A stretch of 64,000 nucleotides of DNA from Mycolicibacterium elephantis DSM 44368. Its GTDB lineage: Bacteria; Actinomycetota; Actinomycetes; Mycobacteriales; Mycobacteriaceae. Below the pieces are notes generated by a model. That model did not search any database, had not been told where the DNA came from, and worked only from the letters and a program-made list of their open reading frames with translations. The position numbers were made by a program, and so were the translations under genes. This document shows positions 1 through 8,044 of the stretch, piece by piece. The first letter of the stretch is position 1. Every line of letters begins with the position of its first letter. Where the stretch lies: the NCBI RefSeq assembly GCF_004014805.1, contig NZ_ATDN01000034.1, positions 62,001-126,000 on the forward strand, read 5' to 3'.

Positions 1-222
1 ATCCCCGGCGGCGCCGACACGAATGCGGTCGCCGACATGCTGTCGGCCATGTTCTGGGGCATGGGGTTCTTCGCCAGTTTCGTGCAGCAGCCCGACGAAA
101 CCTCCAAAATTGCCAAGCAACTACATCGGCTCCTGGTCGGCGGATTGCTGAAGGAAGCGCCGCAGACCCGTCCGCTCACCCTCGGTCCGGCCTTTGAATG
201 GCCGAACCCCAGCGCGAATTAG
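1..222 (+). CDS. C-terminal fragment of an upstream gene, possibly a TetR-family regulator
   Basis: The reading frame is open from the first base of the window and stops with TAG at 220-222, so only about 73 C-terminal residues are present. The visible part is mostly helical and hydrophobic (around MFWGMGFFASFV), followed by a helix ending in LLVGGLL and a short polar tail. This resembles the end of the ligand-binding domain of TetR-type regulators, but no diagnostic motif can be seen. The gene lies 78 bases upstream of dnaE1 on the same strand. The assignment is a weak inference from helix pattern only; it could be any helical cytoplasmic protein. Confidence 0.45.
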   Translation: MPGGADTNAVADMLSAMFWGMGFFASFVQQPDETSKIAKQLHRLLVGGLLKEAPQTRPLTLGPAFEWPNPSAN

Positions 223-285
223 GGGATCGGCCGACCGCCCAGAGACACGCAGCGCGACACGCCGAGAAGTGTCGGAGGTCGGTCA

Positions 286-291
286 TAGACT
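286..291 (+). promoter_or_regulatory. Possible -10 element for dnaE1
   Basis: TAGACT fits the mycobacterial TANNNT -10 consensus and ends 9 bases before the dnaE1 ATG, which would give a transcript with a leader of only a few bases. No clear -35 element is visible. Prediction from sequence only. Confidence 0.35.
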
Positions 292-300
292 GGCCTGCCT

Positions 301-3300
301 ATGAGCGGTTCGTCTTCGCGGTCCTTCGTGCACCTCCACAACCACACCGAGTACTCGATGCTGGACGGCGCCGCAAAGATCACGCCACTGCTGGCCGAGG
401 CGCAGCGGCTCGAGATGCCCGCGGTCGGCATGACCGACCACGGAAACATGTTCGGCGCCAGCGAGTTCTACAACACGGCCACCGAAGTCGGGATCAAGCC
501 GATCATCGGTGTCGAGGCCTACATCGCCCCGGCGTCAAGGTTCGACACCAAACGCGTCCTGTGGGGCGATCCGAGCCAGAAGGGCGACGACGTCTCGGGC
601 AGCGGGGCCTATACCCACATGACGATGGTCGCCGAGAACGCGACCGGGTTGCGCAACCTGTTCAAGTTGTCGTCGCTGGCGTCGTTCGAGGGCCAGTTGG
701 GCAAGTGGTCGCGCATGGACGCCGAGATCATCGCCGAACACGCGACGGGCATCATCGCCACCACCGGCTGTCCGTCCGGGGAGGTGCAGACCCGGTTACG
801 GCTCGGCCATGACCGCGAAGCGCTGGAAGCCGCCGCCAAATGGCGGGAGATCTTCGGACCCGACAACTACTTCCTCGAGCTGATGGACCACGGCCTGGAC
901 ATCGAGCGGCGGGTCCGCGAGGGGCTGCTCGAGATCGGCCGCAAGCTCGGCATCCCGCCGCTGGTCACCAACGACTGCCACTACGTCACCCGCGACGCCG
1001 CCCAGAACCACGAGGCGCTGTTGTGCGTGCAGACCGGCAAGACGCTGTCGGACCCCAACCGGTTCAAGTTCGACGGCGACGGCTACTTCCTCAAGTCCGC
1101 GGCCGAGATGCGCGCCCTGTGGGACGACCAGCTTCCCGGGGCCTGCGACGCCACCCTGCTGATCGCCGAACGGGTCTCGTCCTACGCCGAGGTGTGGGAA
1201 CCCCGGGACCGGATGCCGACGTTCCCGGTGCCGGAAGGCCACGACCAGGCGTCGTGGCTGCGCCACGAGGTCGACGCCGGGTTGGCGCGGCGCTTTCCCG
1301 CGGGCGTGCCGCAGCAGTACGTCGACCGGGCCGCCTACGAGATCGAAGTGATCTGCGCGAAGGGCTTTCCGTCGTACTTCCTGATCGTGGCCGACCTGGT
1401 GAACTACGCGCGCTCGGTCGACATCCGCGTCGGGCCCGGCCGGGGATCGGCGGCCGGATCGCTGGTCGCGTACGCGCTGCGCATCACCGACATCGACCCG
1501 ATCGAACACGGTCTGCTCTTCGAGCGGTTCCTCAACCCCGAACGGGCGTCGATGCCCGACATCGACATCGACTTCGACGACCGGCGCCGCGGTGAGATGG
1601 TGCGCTACGCCGCCGACAAGTGGGGCCAGGACCGGGTCGCTCAGGTCATCACGTTCGGCACCATCAAGACCAAGGCTGCGCTGAAGGACGCCGCCCGCGT
1701 GCACTACGGCCAGCCCGGCTTCGCGATCGCCGACCGGATCACCAAGGCGTTGCCGCCGCCGATCATGGCCAAGGACATCCCGCTGTCGGGCATCACCGAC
1801 CCGAACCACGAGCGGTACAAGGAGGCCGCCGAGGTCCGTGGCCTGATCGACACCGACCCCGACGTGCGCACCATCTACGAGACCGCGCGCGGCCTGGAGG
1901 GGTTGATCCGCAACGCGGGTGTGCACGCCTGCGCGGTGATCATGAGCAGCGAACCGCTGACCGAGGCGATCCCGCTGTGGAAACGGCCGCAGGACGGGGC
2001 GATCATCACCGGCTGGGACTATCCGTCGTGCGAGGCCATCGGCCTGCTGAAGATGGACTTCCTGGGCTTGCGCAACCTGACGATCATCGGCGACGCGCTG
2101 GAGAACATCAAGGCCAACCGGGGCGTCGACCTGGACCTGGATTCGGTGCCGCTGGACGATCCGGCCACCTACCAATTGCTTGGGCGCGGTGACACGTTGG
2201 GCGTGTTCCAGCTCGACGGCGGCCCGATGCGTGACCTGCTGCGCCGCATGCAACCCACCGGGTTCGAGGACATCGTCGCGGTGCTGGCGCTGTACCGGCC
2301 CGGCCCCATGGGCATGAACGCCCACAACGACTACGCCGACCGCAAGAACGGCAAGCAGGCCATCAAACCGATCCATCCCGAGCTCGAGGAACCGCTGCGG
2401 GACATCCTCGCCGAGACCTACGGCCTGATCGTCTACCAAGAGCAGATCATGCGCATCGCGCAGAAGGTGGCCGGCTACTCGCTGGCACGAGCAGACATTC
2501 TGCGAAAGGCAATGGGCAAGAAGAAGCGTGAGGTGCTCGACAAGGAGTACGAGGGCTTCTCGGAGGGGATGAAGGCCAACGGGTTCTCCGCCGCCGCCAT
2601 CAAGGCGTTGTGGGATACCGTGCTGCCGTTCGCCGACTACGCGTTCAACAAGTCTCACGCTGCCGGCTACGGGCTGGTGTCGTACTGGACCGCCTACCTC
2701 AAGGCCAACTATCCGGCCGAGTACATGGCCGGGCTGCTGACGTCGGTGGGTGACGACAAGGACAAGGCCGCGGTGTACCTCGCCGACTGCCGCAAGCTGG
2801 GGATCACGGTGTTGCCGCCCGACGTCAACGAGTCCGCGATGAACTTCGCCTCGGTCGGCGAGGACATCCGCTACGGCTTGGGCGCTGTGCGCAACGTCGG
2901 CGCGAACGTCGTTGCGTCACTGATCAATACGCGTACCGCCAAGGGCAAGTTCGTCGACTTCTCCGACTATCTGAACAAGATCGACATCGCGGCCTGCACC
3001 AAGAAGGTGACCGAGTCGCTGATCAAGGCCGGCGCGTTCGACTCGCTGGGGCATCCGCGCAAGGGGTTGTTCCTGGTGCACACCGACGCCGTGGAGTCGG
3101 TGCTGGGCACCAAGAAGGCCGAGGCGATGGGCCAGTTCGACCTGTTCGGCGGCGCCGATACCGCCACGGACGCGGTGTTCACGATCAAGGTGCCCGACGA
3201 GGAGTGGGAGGACAAACACAAGCTGGCGCTCGAACGCGAGATGCTCGGCCTGTATGTGTCGGGGCATCCGCTCGACGGCATCGCGCACCTGCTGGCCGCC

Positions 3301-3843
3301 CAGGTCGACACACCCATTCCCGCCATCCTCGACGGCGATGTGCCCAACGACACGCAGGTGCGGGTCGGCGGCATCCTCGCCTCGGTGAACCGCAGGGTGA
3401 ACAAGAACGGGTTGCCTTGGGCCTCAGCGCAATTGGAGGACCTCACCGGCGGCATCGAGGTGTTGTTCTTCCCGCAGACATATTCCACGTTCGGCGCGGA
3501 GATCGCCGATGACGCGGTGGTGCTGGTCGGCTCCAGGGTGGCCATCCGCGACGACAGGATCGCGCTGATCGCCAACGAGTTGGTGGTGCCGGACTTCTCC
3601 AACGCGGTCCTGGACCGGCCGCTGGCGGTGAGCCTGCCGACGCGGCAGTGCACCGTCGACAAGGTCAGCGCGCTCAAACAGGTGCTCGTCCGCCACCCGG
3701 GCACGTCGCAGGTTCATCTGCGGCTGGTCAGCGGAGAGCGGATCACCACGCTGGAACTGGATTCGTCGCTGCGAGTGACGCCGTCGTCGGCGTTGATGGG
3801 CGACCTCAAGGCCTTACTCGGGCCCGGCTGCCTCGGCGGCTGA
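301..3843 (+). CDS. dnaE1: DNA polymerase III alpha subunit DnaE1
   Basis: Replicative polymerase subunit that extends the leading and lagging strands in the Pol III holoenzyme. The 1180-residue protein has the expected order. An N-terminal PHP domain starts with HLHNHTEYSMLDG (about residues 11-23); its metal-binding His residues look intact, as in mycobacterial DnaE1, where this domain provides the proofreading 3'-5' exonuclease. The palm carries the catalytic aspartates in PDIDIDFDD (D420, D422) and KMDFLG (D586). Finger, tandem HhH and OB-fold regions follow, with the OB fold near residue 1010. Length matches the family (about 1180). The ATG at 301 is preceded by a near-leaderless promoter candidate. 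No intein or frame break is seen. Confidence 0.98.
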   Translation: MSGSSSRSFVHLHNHTEYSMLDGAAKITPLLAEAQRLEMPAVGMTDHGNMFGASEFYNTATEVGIKPIIGVEAYIAPASRFDTKRVLWGDPSQKGDDVSGSGAYTHMTMVAENATGLRNLFKLSSLASFEGQLGKWSRMDAEIIAEHATGIIATTGCPSGEVQTRLRLGHDREALEAAAKWREIFGPDNYFLELMDHGLDIERRVREGLLEIGRKLGIPPLVTNDCHYVTRDAAQNHEALLCVQTGKTLSDPNRFKFDGDGYFLKSAAEMRALWDDQLPGACDATLLIAERVSSYAEVWEPRDRMPTFPVPEGHDQASWLRHEVDAGLARRFPAGVPQQYVDRAAYEIEVICAKGFPSYFLIVADLVNYARSVDIRVGPGRGSAAGSLVAYALRITDIDPIEHGLLFERFLNPERASMPDIDIDFDDRRRGEMVRYAADKWGQDRVAQVITFGTIKTKAALKDAARVHYGQPGFAIADRITKALPPPIMAKDIPLSGITDPNHERYKEAAEVRGLIDTDPDVRTIYETARGLEGLIRNAGVHACAVIMSSEPLTEAIPLWKRPQDGAIITGWDYPSCEAIGLLKMDFLGLRNLTIIGDALENIKANRGVDLDLDSVPLDDPATYQLLGRGDTLGVFQLDGGPMRDLLRRMQPTGFEDIVAVLALYRPGPMGMNAHNDYADRKNGKQAIKPIHPELEEPLRDILAETYGLIVYQEQIMRIAQKVAGYSLARADILRKAMGKKKREVLDKEYEGFSEGMKANGFSAAAIKALWDTVLPFADYAFNKSHAAGYGLVSYWTAYLKANYPAEYMAGLLTSVGDDKDKAAVYLADCRKLGITVLPPDVNESAMNFASVGEDIRYGLGAVRNVGANVVASLINTRTAKGKFVDFSDYLNKIDIAACTKKVTESLIKAGAFDSLGHPRKGLFLVHTDAVESVLGTKKAEAMGQFDLFGGADTATDAVFTIKVPDEEWEDKHKLALEREMLGLYVSGHPLDGIAHLLAAQVDTPIPAILDGDVPNDTQVRVGGILASVNRRVNKNGLPWASAQLEDLTGGIEVLFFPQTYSTFGAEIADDAVVLVGSRVAIRDDRIALIANELVVPDFSNAVLDRPLAVSLPTRQCTVDKVSALKQVLVRHPGTSQVHLRLVSGERITTLELDSSLRVTPSSALMGDLKALLGPGCLGG

Positions 3844-3882
3844 TGGGTCACGGCGACGCCATGCAGACCCGACACATCAGGC

Positions 3883-4263
3883 GTGTGGATCGACGCCCCG
3901 GCCGAAGCGGTCTACGAGTTCGCCGCCGATCCGGAAACCTGGCCGCGGTGGGCGGCCGGCCTCGCCGAGGGCGGGTTGCGGCGCAGCGCCGACGGGTGGG
4001 TGGCCGATTCACCGATGGGACGGGTGACGGTCGAGTTCTCGCCACTGAACGAGTTCGGGGTGCTCGATCACGTCGTGCGGTTGCCGTCCGGACAGGCGGT
4101 CTACAACCCGTTGCGGGTGATTCCCGGCGGCGTCGACGAGGCCGGCTGTGAGGTGGTGTTCACGCTGCGGCGACAGCCCGGAATGACCGACGAGCAGTTC
4201 GAGGCGGACGCCGACGCGGTGGCCGCTGATCTCGCGACGCTGCGCCGGCTGGTCGAAAGCTGA
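3883..4263 (+). CDS. SRPBCC (START/polyketide cyclase-like) family protein, 5' end doubtful
   Basis: A 126-residue protein of the SRPBCC hydrophobic-pocket fold: opening IDAPAEAVYEFAADPETWPRW is the typical first strand and helix, and a long C-terminal helix ends the protein. Substrate and function are unknown. The 5' end is odd. In this frame the first possible start is GTG 3883, which trims the first beta strand. An ATG at 3861 opens a different frame reading MQTRHI, and removing one G of the GG at 3880-3881 would join the two into MQTRHISVWIDAP, the kind of N-terminus this family usually has. A one-base insertion, real or a sequencing error, is therefore suspected. The gene lies just after dnaE1. 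Confidence 0.75.
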   Translation: MWIDAPAEAVYEFAADPETWPRWAAGLAEGGLRRSADGWVADSPMGRVTVEFSPLNEFGVLDHVVRLPSGQAVYNPLRVIPGGVDEAGCEVVFTLRRQPGMTDEQFEADADAVAADLATLRRLVES

Positions 4264-4264
4264 G

Positions 4265-4459
4265 CTAACCCGCTCGCTGAAACGGACGCAGGGCCACCCA
4301 GGTCACCGTGGCTGTGGCCGCTCCAGCGAGCACGGCGGGCGCCGCGGACGTCGTGGCGATCATCACGATCCCGAACACCAGCAGGCCGATCACGACGGAC
4401 AGCACCTTGTACATCGGCCAGGGAACACCGGCGATGCTGACTTCATCGTGCACGGTCAT
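4265..4459 (-). CDS. Small two-helix membrane protein of unknown function
   Basis: A 64-residue protein starting MTVHDEVSIAGVPWPMYK, with two closely spaced hydrophobic segments (about residues 18-36 and 38-56) and a short basic tail. The start at 4459 is preferred to the longer in-frame start at 4504, because a TATCGT motif ends 6 bases upstream of it, as expected for a leaderless mycobacterial gene. It converges on the SRPBCC gene with 1 base between the stop codons. No family is recognised with certainty. Confidence 0.6.
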   Translation of the reverse strand: MTVHDEVSIAGVPWPMYKVLSVVIGLLVFGIVMIATTSAAPAVLAGAATATVTWVALRPFQRAG

Positions 4460-4471
4460 GAGTTCACGATA
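4460..4471 (-). promoter_or_regulatory. Leaderless-type promoter of the small membrane gene
   Basis: On the minus strand TATCGT (4466-4471) matches TANNNT and is followed by 6 bases and the ATG at 4459. Predicted only. Confidence 0.4.
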
Positions 4472-4535
4472 GCTCGCAACATAGATTTCGGCCAGCCGAA
4501 ACACTGAGTCAGGGCGCGGAGTTTTTCGCCGCCCC

Positions 4536-4548
4536 TATGGTGGGTGAC
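4536..4548 (+). promoter_or_regulatory. Leaderless-type promoter of the DUF385 gene
   Basis: TATGGT (4536-4541) fits TANNNT and is followed by exactly 7 bases and ATG 4549. This spacing favours the start at 4549 over the in-frame ATG at 4537, which would overlap the -10. Confidence 0.45.
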
Positions 4549-5019
4549 ATGCCACTTTCCGGAGATTATGAACCGAGCCCGTGGGATTGGGTGCGCGAAC
4601 ACGCCGACCAGATCATGGCGTCGGGCAGCACCGAGGGTGTCGAGATGAAGGGCAAGCCGCTGGTCCTGCTGACCACCGTCGGAGCGAAGACCGGAAAGAT
4701 CCGCAAGACGCCCCTGATGAGGGTCGAACACGACGGCCAGTACGCGATCGTGGCGTCGCTGGGGGGCGCGCCCAAGAACCCGGTCTGGTACCACAACGTC
4801 AAGGCGCATCCGCGGGTGCAGTTGCAGGACGGGGCCGTCACCAGGGATTACGAGGCCCGCGAGGTGTTCGGCGACGAGAAGGCCCTCTGGTGGGAGCGCG
4901 CGGTGAAGGCGTGGCCCGACTACGCGGAGTACCAGACGAAGACCGATCGTGCGATCCCGGTGTTCGTGTTGACCCCGATTAGCCGATATGCGCAGCTTGG
5001 TGGCACCATTGTGCGGTGA
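4549..5019 (+). CDS. Nitroreductase/deazaflavin (F420)-dependent oxidoreductase-like protein, DUF385 family
   Basis: A 156-residue split beta-barrel protein of the Ddn-like family, which in mycobacteria binds coenzyme F420 or acts as a quinone or nitro reductase. Family hallmarks are LLTTVGAKTGKIRKTPL (phosphate-contacting GAKTGK segment), then VASLGGAPKNPVWYHNVKAHP, where the conserved Asn-Pro-X-Trp-Tyr-His-Asn is intact. Its stop overlaps the GTG of ilvA (GTGA at 5016-5019), as for the same neighbour in M. tuberculosis (from memory, Rv1558). Translational coupling with ilvA is likely. The substrate cannot be inferred. Confidence 0.88.
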   Translation: MPLSGDYEPSPWDWVREHADQIMASGSTEGVEMKGKPLVLLTTVGAKTGKIRKTPLMRVEHDGQYAIVASLGGAPKNPVWYHNVKAHPRVQLQDGAVTRDYEAREVFGDEKALWWERAVKAWPDYAEYQTKTDRAIPVFVLTPISRYAQLGGTIVR

Positions 5020-6305
5020 CCGCTGACCTGAGCCAGAGTATTCGCCCGCGTTCTCCGCAGCCCCTTCGCGCCGCGGACATCGACGAGGCGGCTCAGCGAA
5101 TCTCCGGCGTGGTGCTGCAAAGCCCGCTGGAGTTCAGCGAACGGCTCTCGGATGCCATCGGTGCCTCGGTGTACCTCAAGCGCGAGGATCTGCAACCCGT
5201 GCGCTCGTACAAGCTGCGCGGCGCGCACAACATGCTGATGCAGCTGTCTCCCGAGGAGACCGCCGCCGGGGTCGTCTGCTCGTCGGCGGGCAACCACGCC
5301 CAGGGCTTCGCGATGGCGTGCCGCTCGATGGGCATCCACGGCCGTGTCTACGTCCCCGGCAAGACCCCGAAGCAGAAGCGTGACCGCATCCGCTACCACG
5401 GGCGGGAGTTCATCGAGTTGATCGTGGTCGGCAAGACCTACGACGAAGCCGCCGCGGCGGCGCTGGACGACGTCGCACGCACGGGCGCGACGTTGGTGCC
5501 GCCGTACGACGACCTGCGCACGATCGCGGGGCAGGGCACCATCGCCGCCGAGATCCTCGAGCAACTCGACGACGAACCCGATCTGGTGATCGTGCCCGTC
5601 GGCGGCGGCGGCTGTATCGCCGGCATCACGACGTATCTGGCCGAACGGACATCCGGCACGTCGGTGCTCGGCATCGAACCCGCGGGTGCGGCGGCGATGA
5701 TCGCCGCTTTGGCGGCCGGGGAGCCGGTGACCCTCGAGCACGTCGACCAGTTCGTCGACGGCGCCGCGGTGAACCGCGCGGGCACGTTGACCTACGCGGC
5801 GCTGGCCGCCGCCGGCGACATGGTGTCGATCACGACGGTCGACGAGGGCGCGGTGTGCACGGCGATGCTCGACCTCTATCAGAACGAGGGCATCATCGCC
5901 GAGCCCGCAGGCGCGCTGTCGGTGGCCGGGCTGATGGAGGCCGACATCGAGCCGGGATCCACTGTGGTGTGCGTGATTTCCGGCGGCAACAACGACGTGT
6001 CGCGGTACGGGGAGGTGCTCGAGCGCTCGCTGGTGCACCTCGGGCTCAAGCACTATTTCCTCGTCGACTTCCCGCAGGAGCCCGGTGCGCTGCGCCGCTT
6101 TCTCGACAGTGTGCTCGGCCCGGGCGACGACATCACGCTGTTCGAGTACGTCAAGCGCAACAACCGCGAGACCGGTGAGGCCCTGGTGGGCATCGAACTC
6201 AGTTCGGCGGCCGACCTCGAGGGCCTGCTGGAGCGGATGAAGGCCTCCGACATCCACGTCGAGGCGCTCGAGCCCGGCTCGCCGGCCTACCGCTTCCTGC
6301 TCTAG
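5016..6305 (+). CDS. ilvA: Threonine dehydratase (biosynthetic), IlvA
   Basis: PLP enzyme converting L-threonine to 2-oxobutanoate and ammonia, the first step specific to isoleucine synthesis. The 429-residue protein has the PLP lysine in SYKLRGAHN (K66) and the phosphate-binding glycine loop GGGG at about residues 196-199. The serine/alanine-type fold II domain runs to about residue 325. A C-terminal ACT-like regulatory region (from about HYFLVDFPQEPGALRRFL) follows, where isoleucine would inhibit; it is a single short module, as in mycobacterial IlvA. The GTG start overlaps the DUF385 stop. The 3' end meets treZ tail to tail in a shared CTAG. Confidence 0.96.
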   Translation: MTADLSQSIRPRSPQPLRAADIDEAAQRISGVVLQSPLEFSERLSDAIGASVYLKREDLQPVRSYKLRGAHNMLMQLSPEETAAGVVCSSAGNHAQGFAMACRSMGIHGRVYVPGKTPKQKRDRIRYHGREFIELIVVGKTYDEAAAAALDDVARTGATLVPPYDDLRTIAGQGTIAAEILEQLDDEPDLVIVPVGGGGCIAGITTYLAERTSGTSVLGIEPAGAAAMIAALAAGEPVTLEHVDQFVDGAAVNRAGTLTYAALAAAGDMVSITTVDEGAVCTAMLDLYQNEGIIAEPAGALSVAGLMEADIEPGSTVVCVISGGNNDVSRYGEVLERSLVHLGLKHYFLVDFPQEPGALRRFLDSVLGPGDDITLFEYVKRNNRETGEALVGIELSSAADLEGLLERMKASDIHVEALEPGSPAYRFLL

Positions 6306-8044
6306 TCAGACGTCGCCTGGGCCGGCGACTTGACGATCGCGAATGAATGTCCCGGCAGCTGCGTGCCTTTCGCGCCGATCGTCGGCTCATCCCACGCCAG
6401 CACCAGCTCCCCGGTGACCGGCACGTCGACGGGCTCGGCGCCGAGATTGCACGCGACCGCGAACGCTCCGCGGTGCATCACCAGCCAGCGCCGGGCCTCG
6501 TCGTAATCGATCCGCAGATGGTCCAGCCACGGGTCGGCGAATTCGGGGTGGTGGTTCCGCAACGCGATCAGCTGCTGATAGGTCCGGCGCAGCCGTCCGT
6601 GCTCGCCGTCGTCGACCTCGTCCCACTTCAGTTTGGAGCGCAGGAACGTCTCCGGGTCTTGAGGGTCGGGAATCTCGTCGGCGTCCCAGCCGTGTTCGGC
6701 GAACTCGCGTTTGCGGCCCTCGGCGGTGGCCCTGGCCAGTTCGGGCTCCGGATGGGAGCTGAAGAACTGAAACGGCGACGACGAACCCCATTCCTCGCCC
6801 ATGAACATCATTGCGGTGTAAGGCGACGTGAGCACCAGCGCCGCCTTCACGGCGAGCTGCCCGAACGTGAGGTTCTGCGACGGCCGGTCACCGACCGCGC
6901 GGTTGCCGACCTGGTCATGCGTCAGCGTGTAGGCCAGCAGCCGGGTGGCCGGGATGGACGACGTGTCCAGCGGCCGCCCGTGTCGACGGTGCCGGAACGA
7001 CGAGTAGGTGCCGGCGTGGAAGTAGCCGTTCTTGAGTGTGGTAGCCAGCGCTTCCAGGGATCCGAAATCGCCGTAGTAGCCCTGGCGTTCGCCAGATACC
7101 GCGGCATGGATGGCGTGGTGGATGTCGTCGTCCCACTGCGCCGTCATCCCGTAGCCGCCGCGGTCGCGCGGCGTGATCAGCCGCGGGTCGTTGAGGTCGC
7201 TCTCGGCGATCAGCGACAGCGGGCGGCCCAATTCCTCGGCCAGCGCGTCGGTTTCGGCGGACAGCTCCTCGAGGATGTGGATGGCGGTGGTGTCGACCAG
7301 CGCGTGCACGGCGTCCAGACGCAGGCCGTCGGCGTGGAAGTCGCGCATCCAGCGCAGCGCGCAGTCGAGGATGTAGCGGCGCACCTCGTCGGCGTCGGGA
7401 CCGGAGATGTTGATCGACTCACCCCACGGATTGCTGCCCGACGACAGATAGGGGCCGAAGCGCGGCAGGTAATTGCCCGAAGGGCCGAGGTGGTTGAACA
7501 CCGCGTCGATCAGCACTCCCAGCCCGCGGCGGTGGCAGGCGTCGATGAGGCGGACCAGCCCGTCGGGTCCGCCGTACGGCTCGTGCACGGCGTACCACAG
7601 CACGCCGTCGTAACCCCATCCGTGCGTGCCGCCGAACGCGTTCACCGGCATCAGCTCGACGAAGTCGATGCCCAGATCGACTAGGTAGTCCAGCTTTTCG
7701 ATCGCCGCGTCGAACGTGCCCTGCGGCGTGAAGGTGCCCACGTGCAGTTCGTAGATCACGGTGCCCTCGATCGAGCGGCCCGCCCAGTTCCCGTCGGTCC
7801 AGGCGTCTGGATCCGGTGACCACAGCTGCGAGCGGTCATGGACACCGTCGGGCTGGCGGGGTGACCGCGGATCCGGCAGCACCGTCTCGTCGTCGTCGAG
7901 GACGAACCCGTAACGGGCATCCGGTCGCGCGCTCACCTCGGTGCGCCACCAGCCGTCGTCGGAGCGGTCCATGTCGTAGCGGGTGCCGTCGACGTCGAGG
8001 CGGACCCGCTCAGGCGTGGGCGCCCACACGGCGAACTCAACCAT
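6302..8044 (-). CDS. treZ: Malto-oligosyltrehalose trehalohydrolase TreZ
   Basis: GH13 hydrolase that releases trehalose from maltooligosyl-trehalose made by TreY, in the TreX-TreY-TreZ route from glycogen to trehalose. The 580-residue protein starts with a carbohydrate-binding module-like domain (EFAVWAPTPERVRLDV), then the barrel with the nucleophile in GLRLDAVHAL (D244), the acid/base in LIAESDLNDPR (E281) and the transition-state HD in LTHDQVGNR (H376, D377). Length is normal for the family. It is the last gene of the minus-strand cluster, its start overlapping the treY stop by 8 bases. Its TAG stop shares the CTAG at 6302-6305 with ilvA. Confidence 0.96.
   Translation of the reverse strand: MVEFAVWAPTPERVRLDVDGTRYDMDRSDDGWWRTEVSARPDARYGFVLDDDETVLPDPRSPRQPDGVHDRSQLWSPDPDAWTDGNWAGRSIEGTVIYELHVGTFTPQGTFDAAIEKLDYLVDLGIDFVELMPVNAFGGTHGWGYDGVLWYAVHEPYGGPDGLVRLIDACHRRGLGVLIDAVFNHLGPSGNYLPRFGPYLSSGSNPWGESINISGPDADEVRRYILDCALRWMRDFHADGLRLDAVHALVDTTAIHILEELSAETDALAEELGRPLSLIAESDLNDPRLITPRDRGGYGMTAQWDDDIHHAIHAAVSGERQGYYGDFGSLEALATTLKNGYFHAGTYSSFRHRRHGRPLDTSSIPATRLLAYTLTHDQVGNRAVGDRPSQNLTFGQLAVKAALVLTSPYTAMMFMGEEWGSSSPFQFFSSHPEPELARATAEGRKREFAEHGWDADEIPDPQDPETFLRSKLKWDEVDDGEHGRLRRTYQQLIALRNHHPEFADPWLDHLRIDYDEARRWLVMHRGAFAVACNLGAEPVDVPVTGELVLAWDEPTIGAKGTQLPGHSFAIVKSPAQATSD

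Noticed and set aside
796..2658. 620-codon minus-strand frame inside dnaE1
   Set aside because: Composition is typical of an antisense frame in high-GC coding DNA and dnaE1 is unambiguous.
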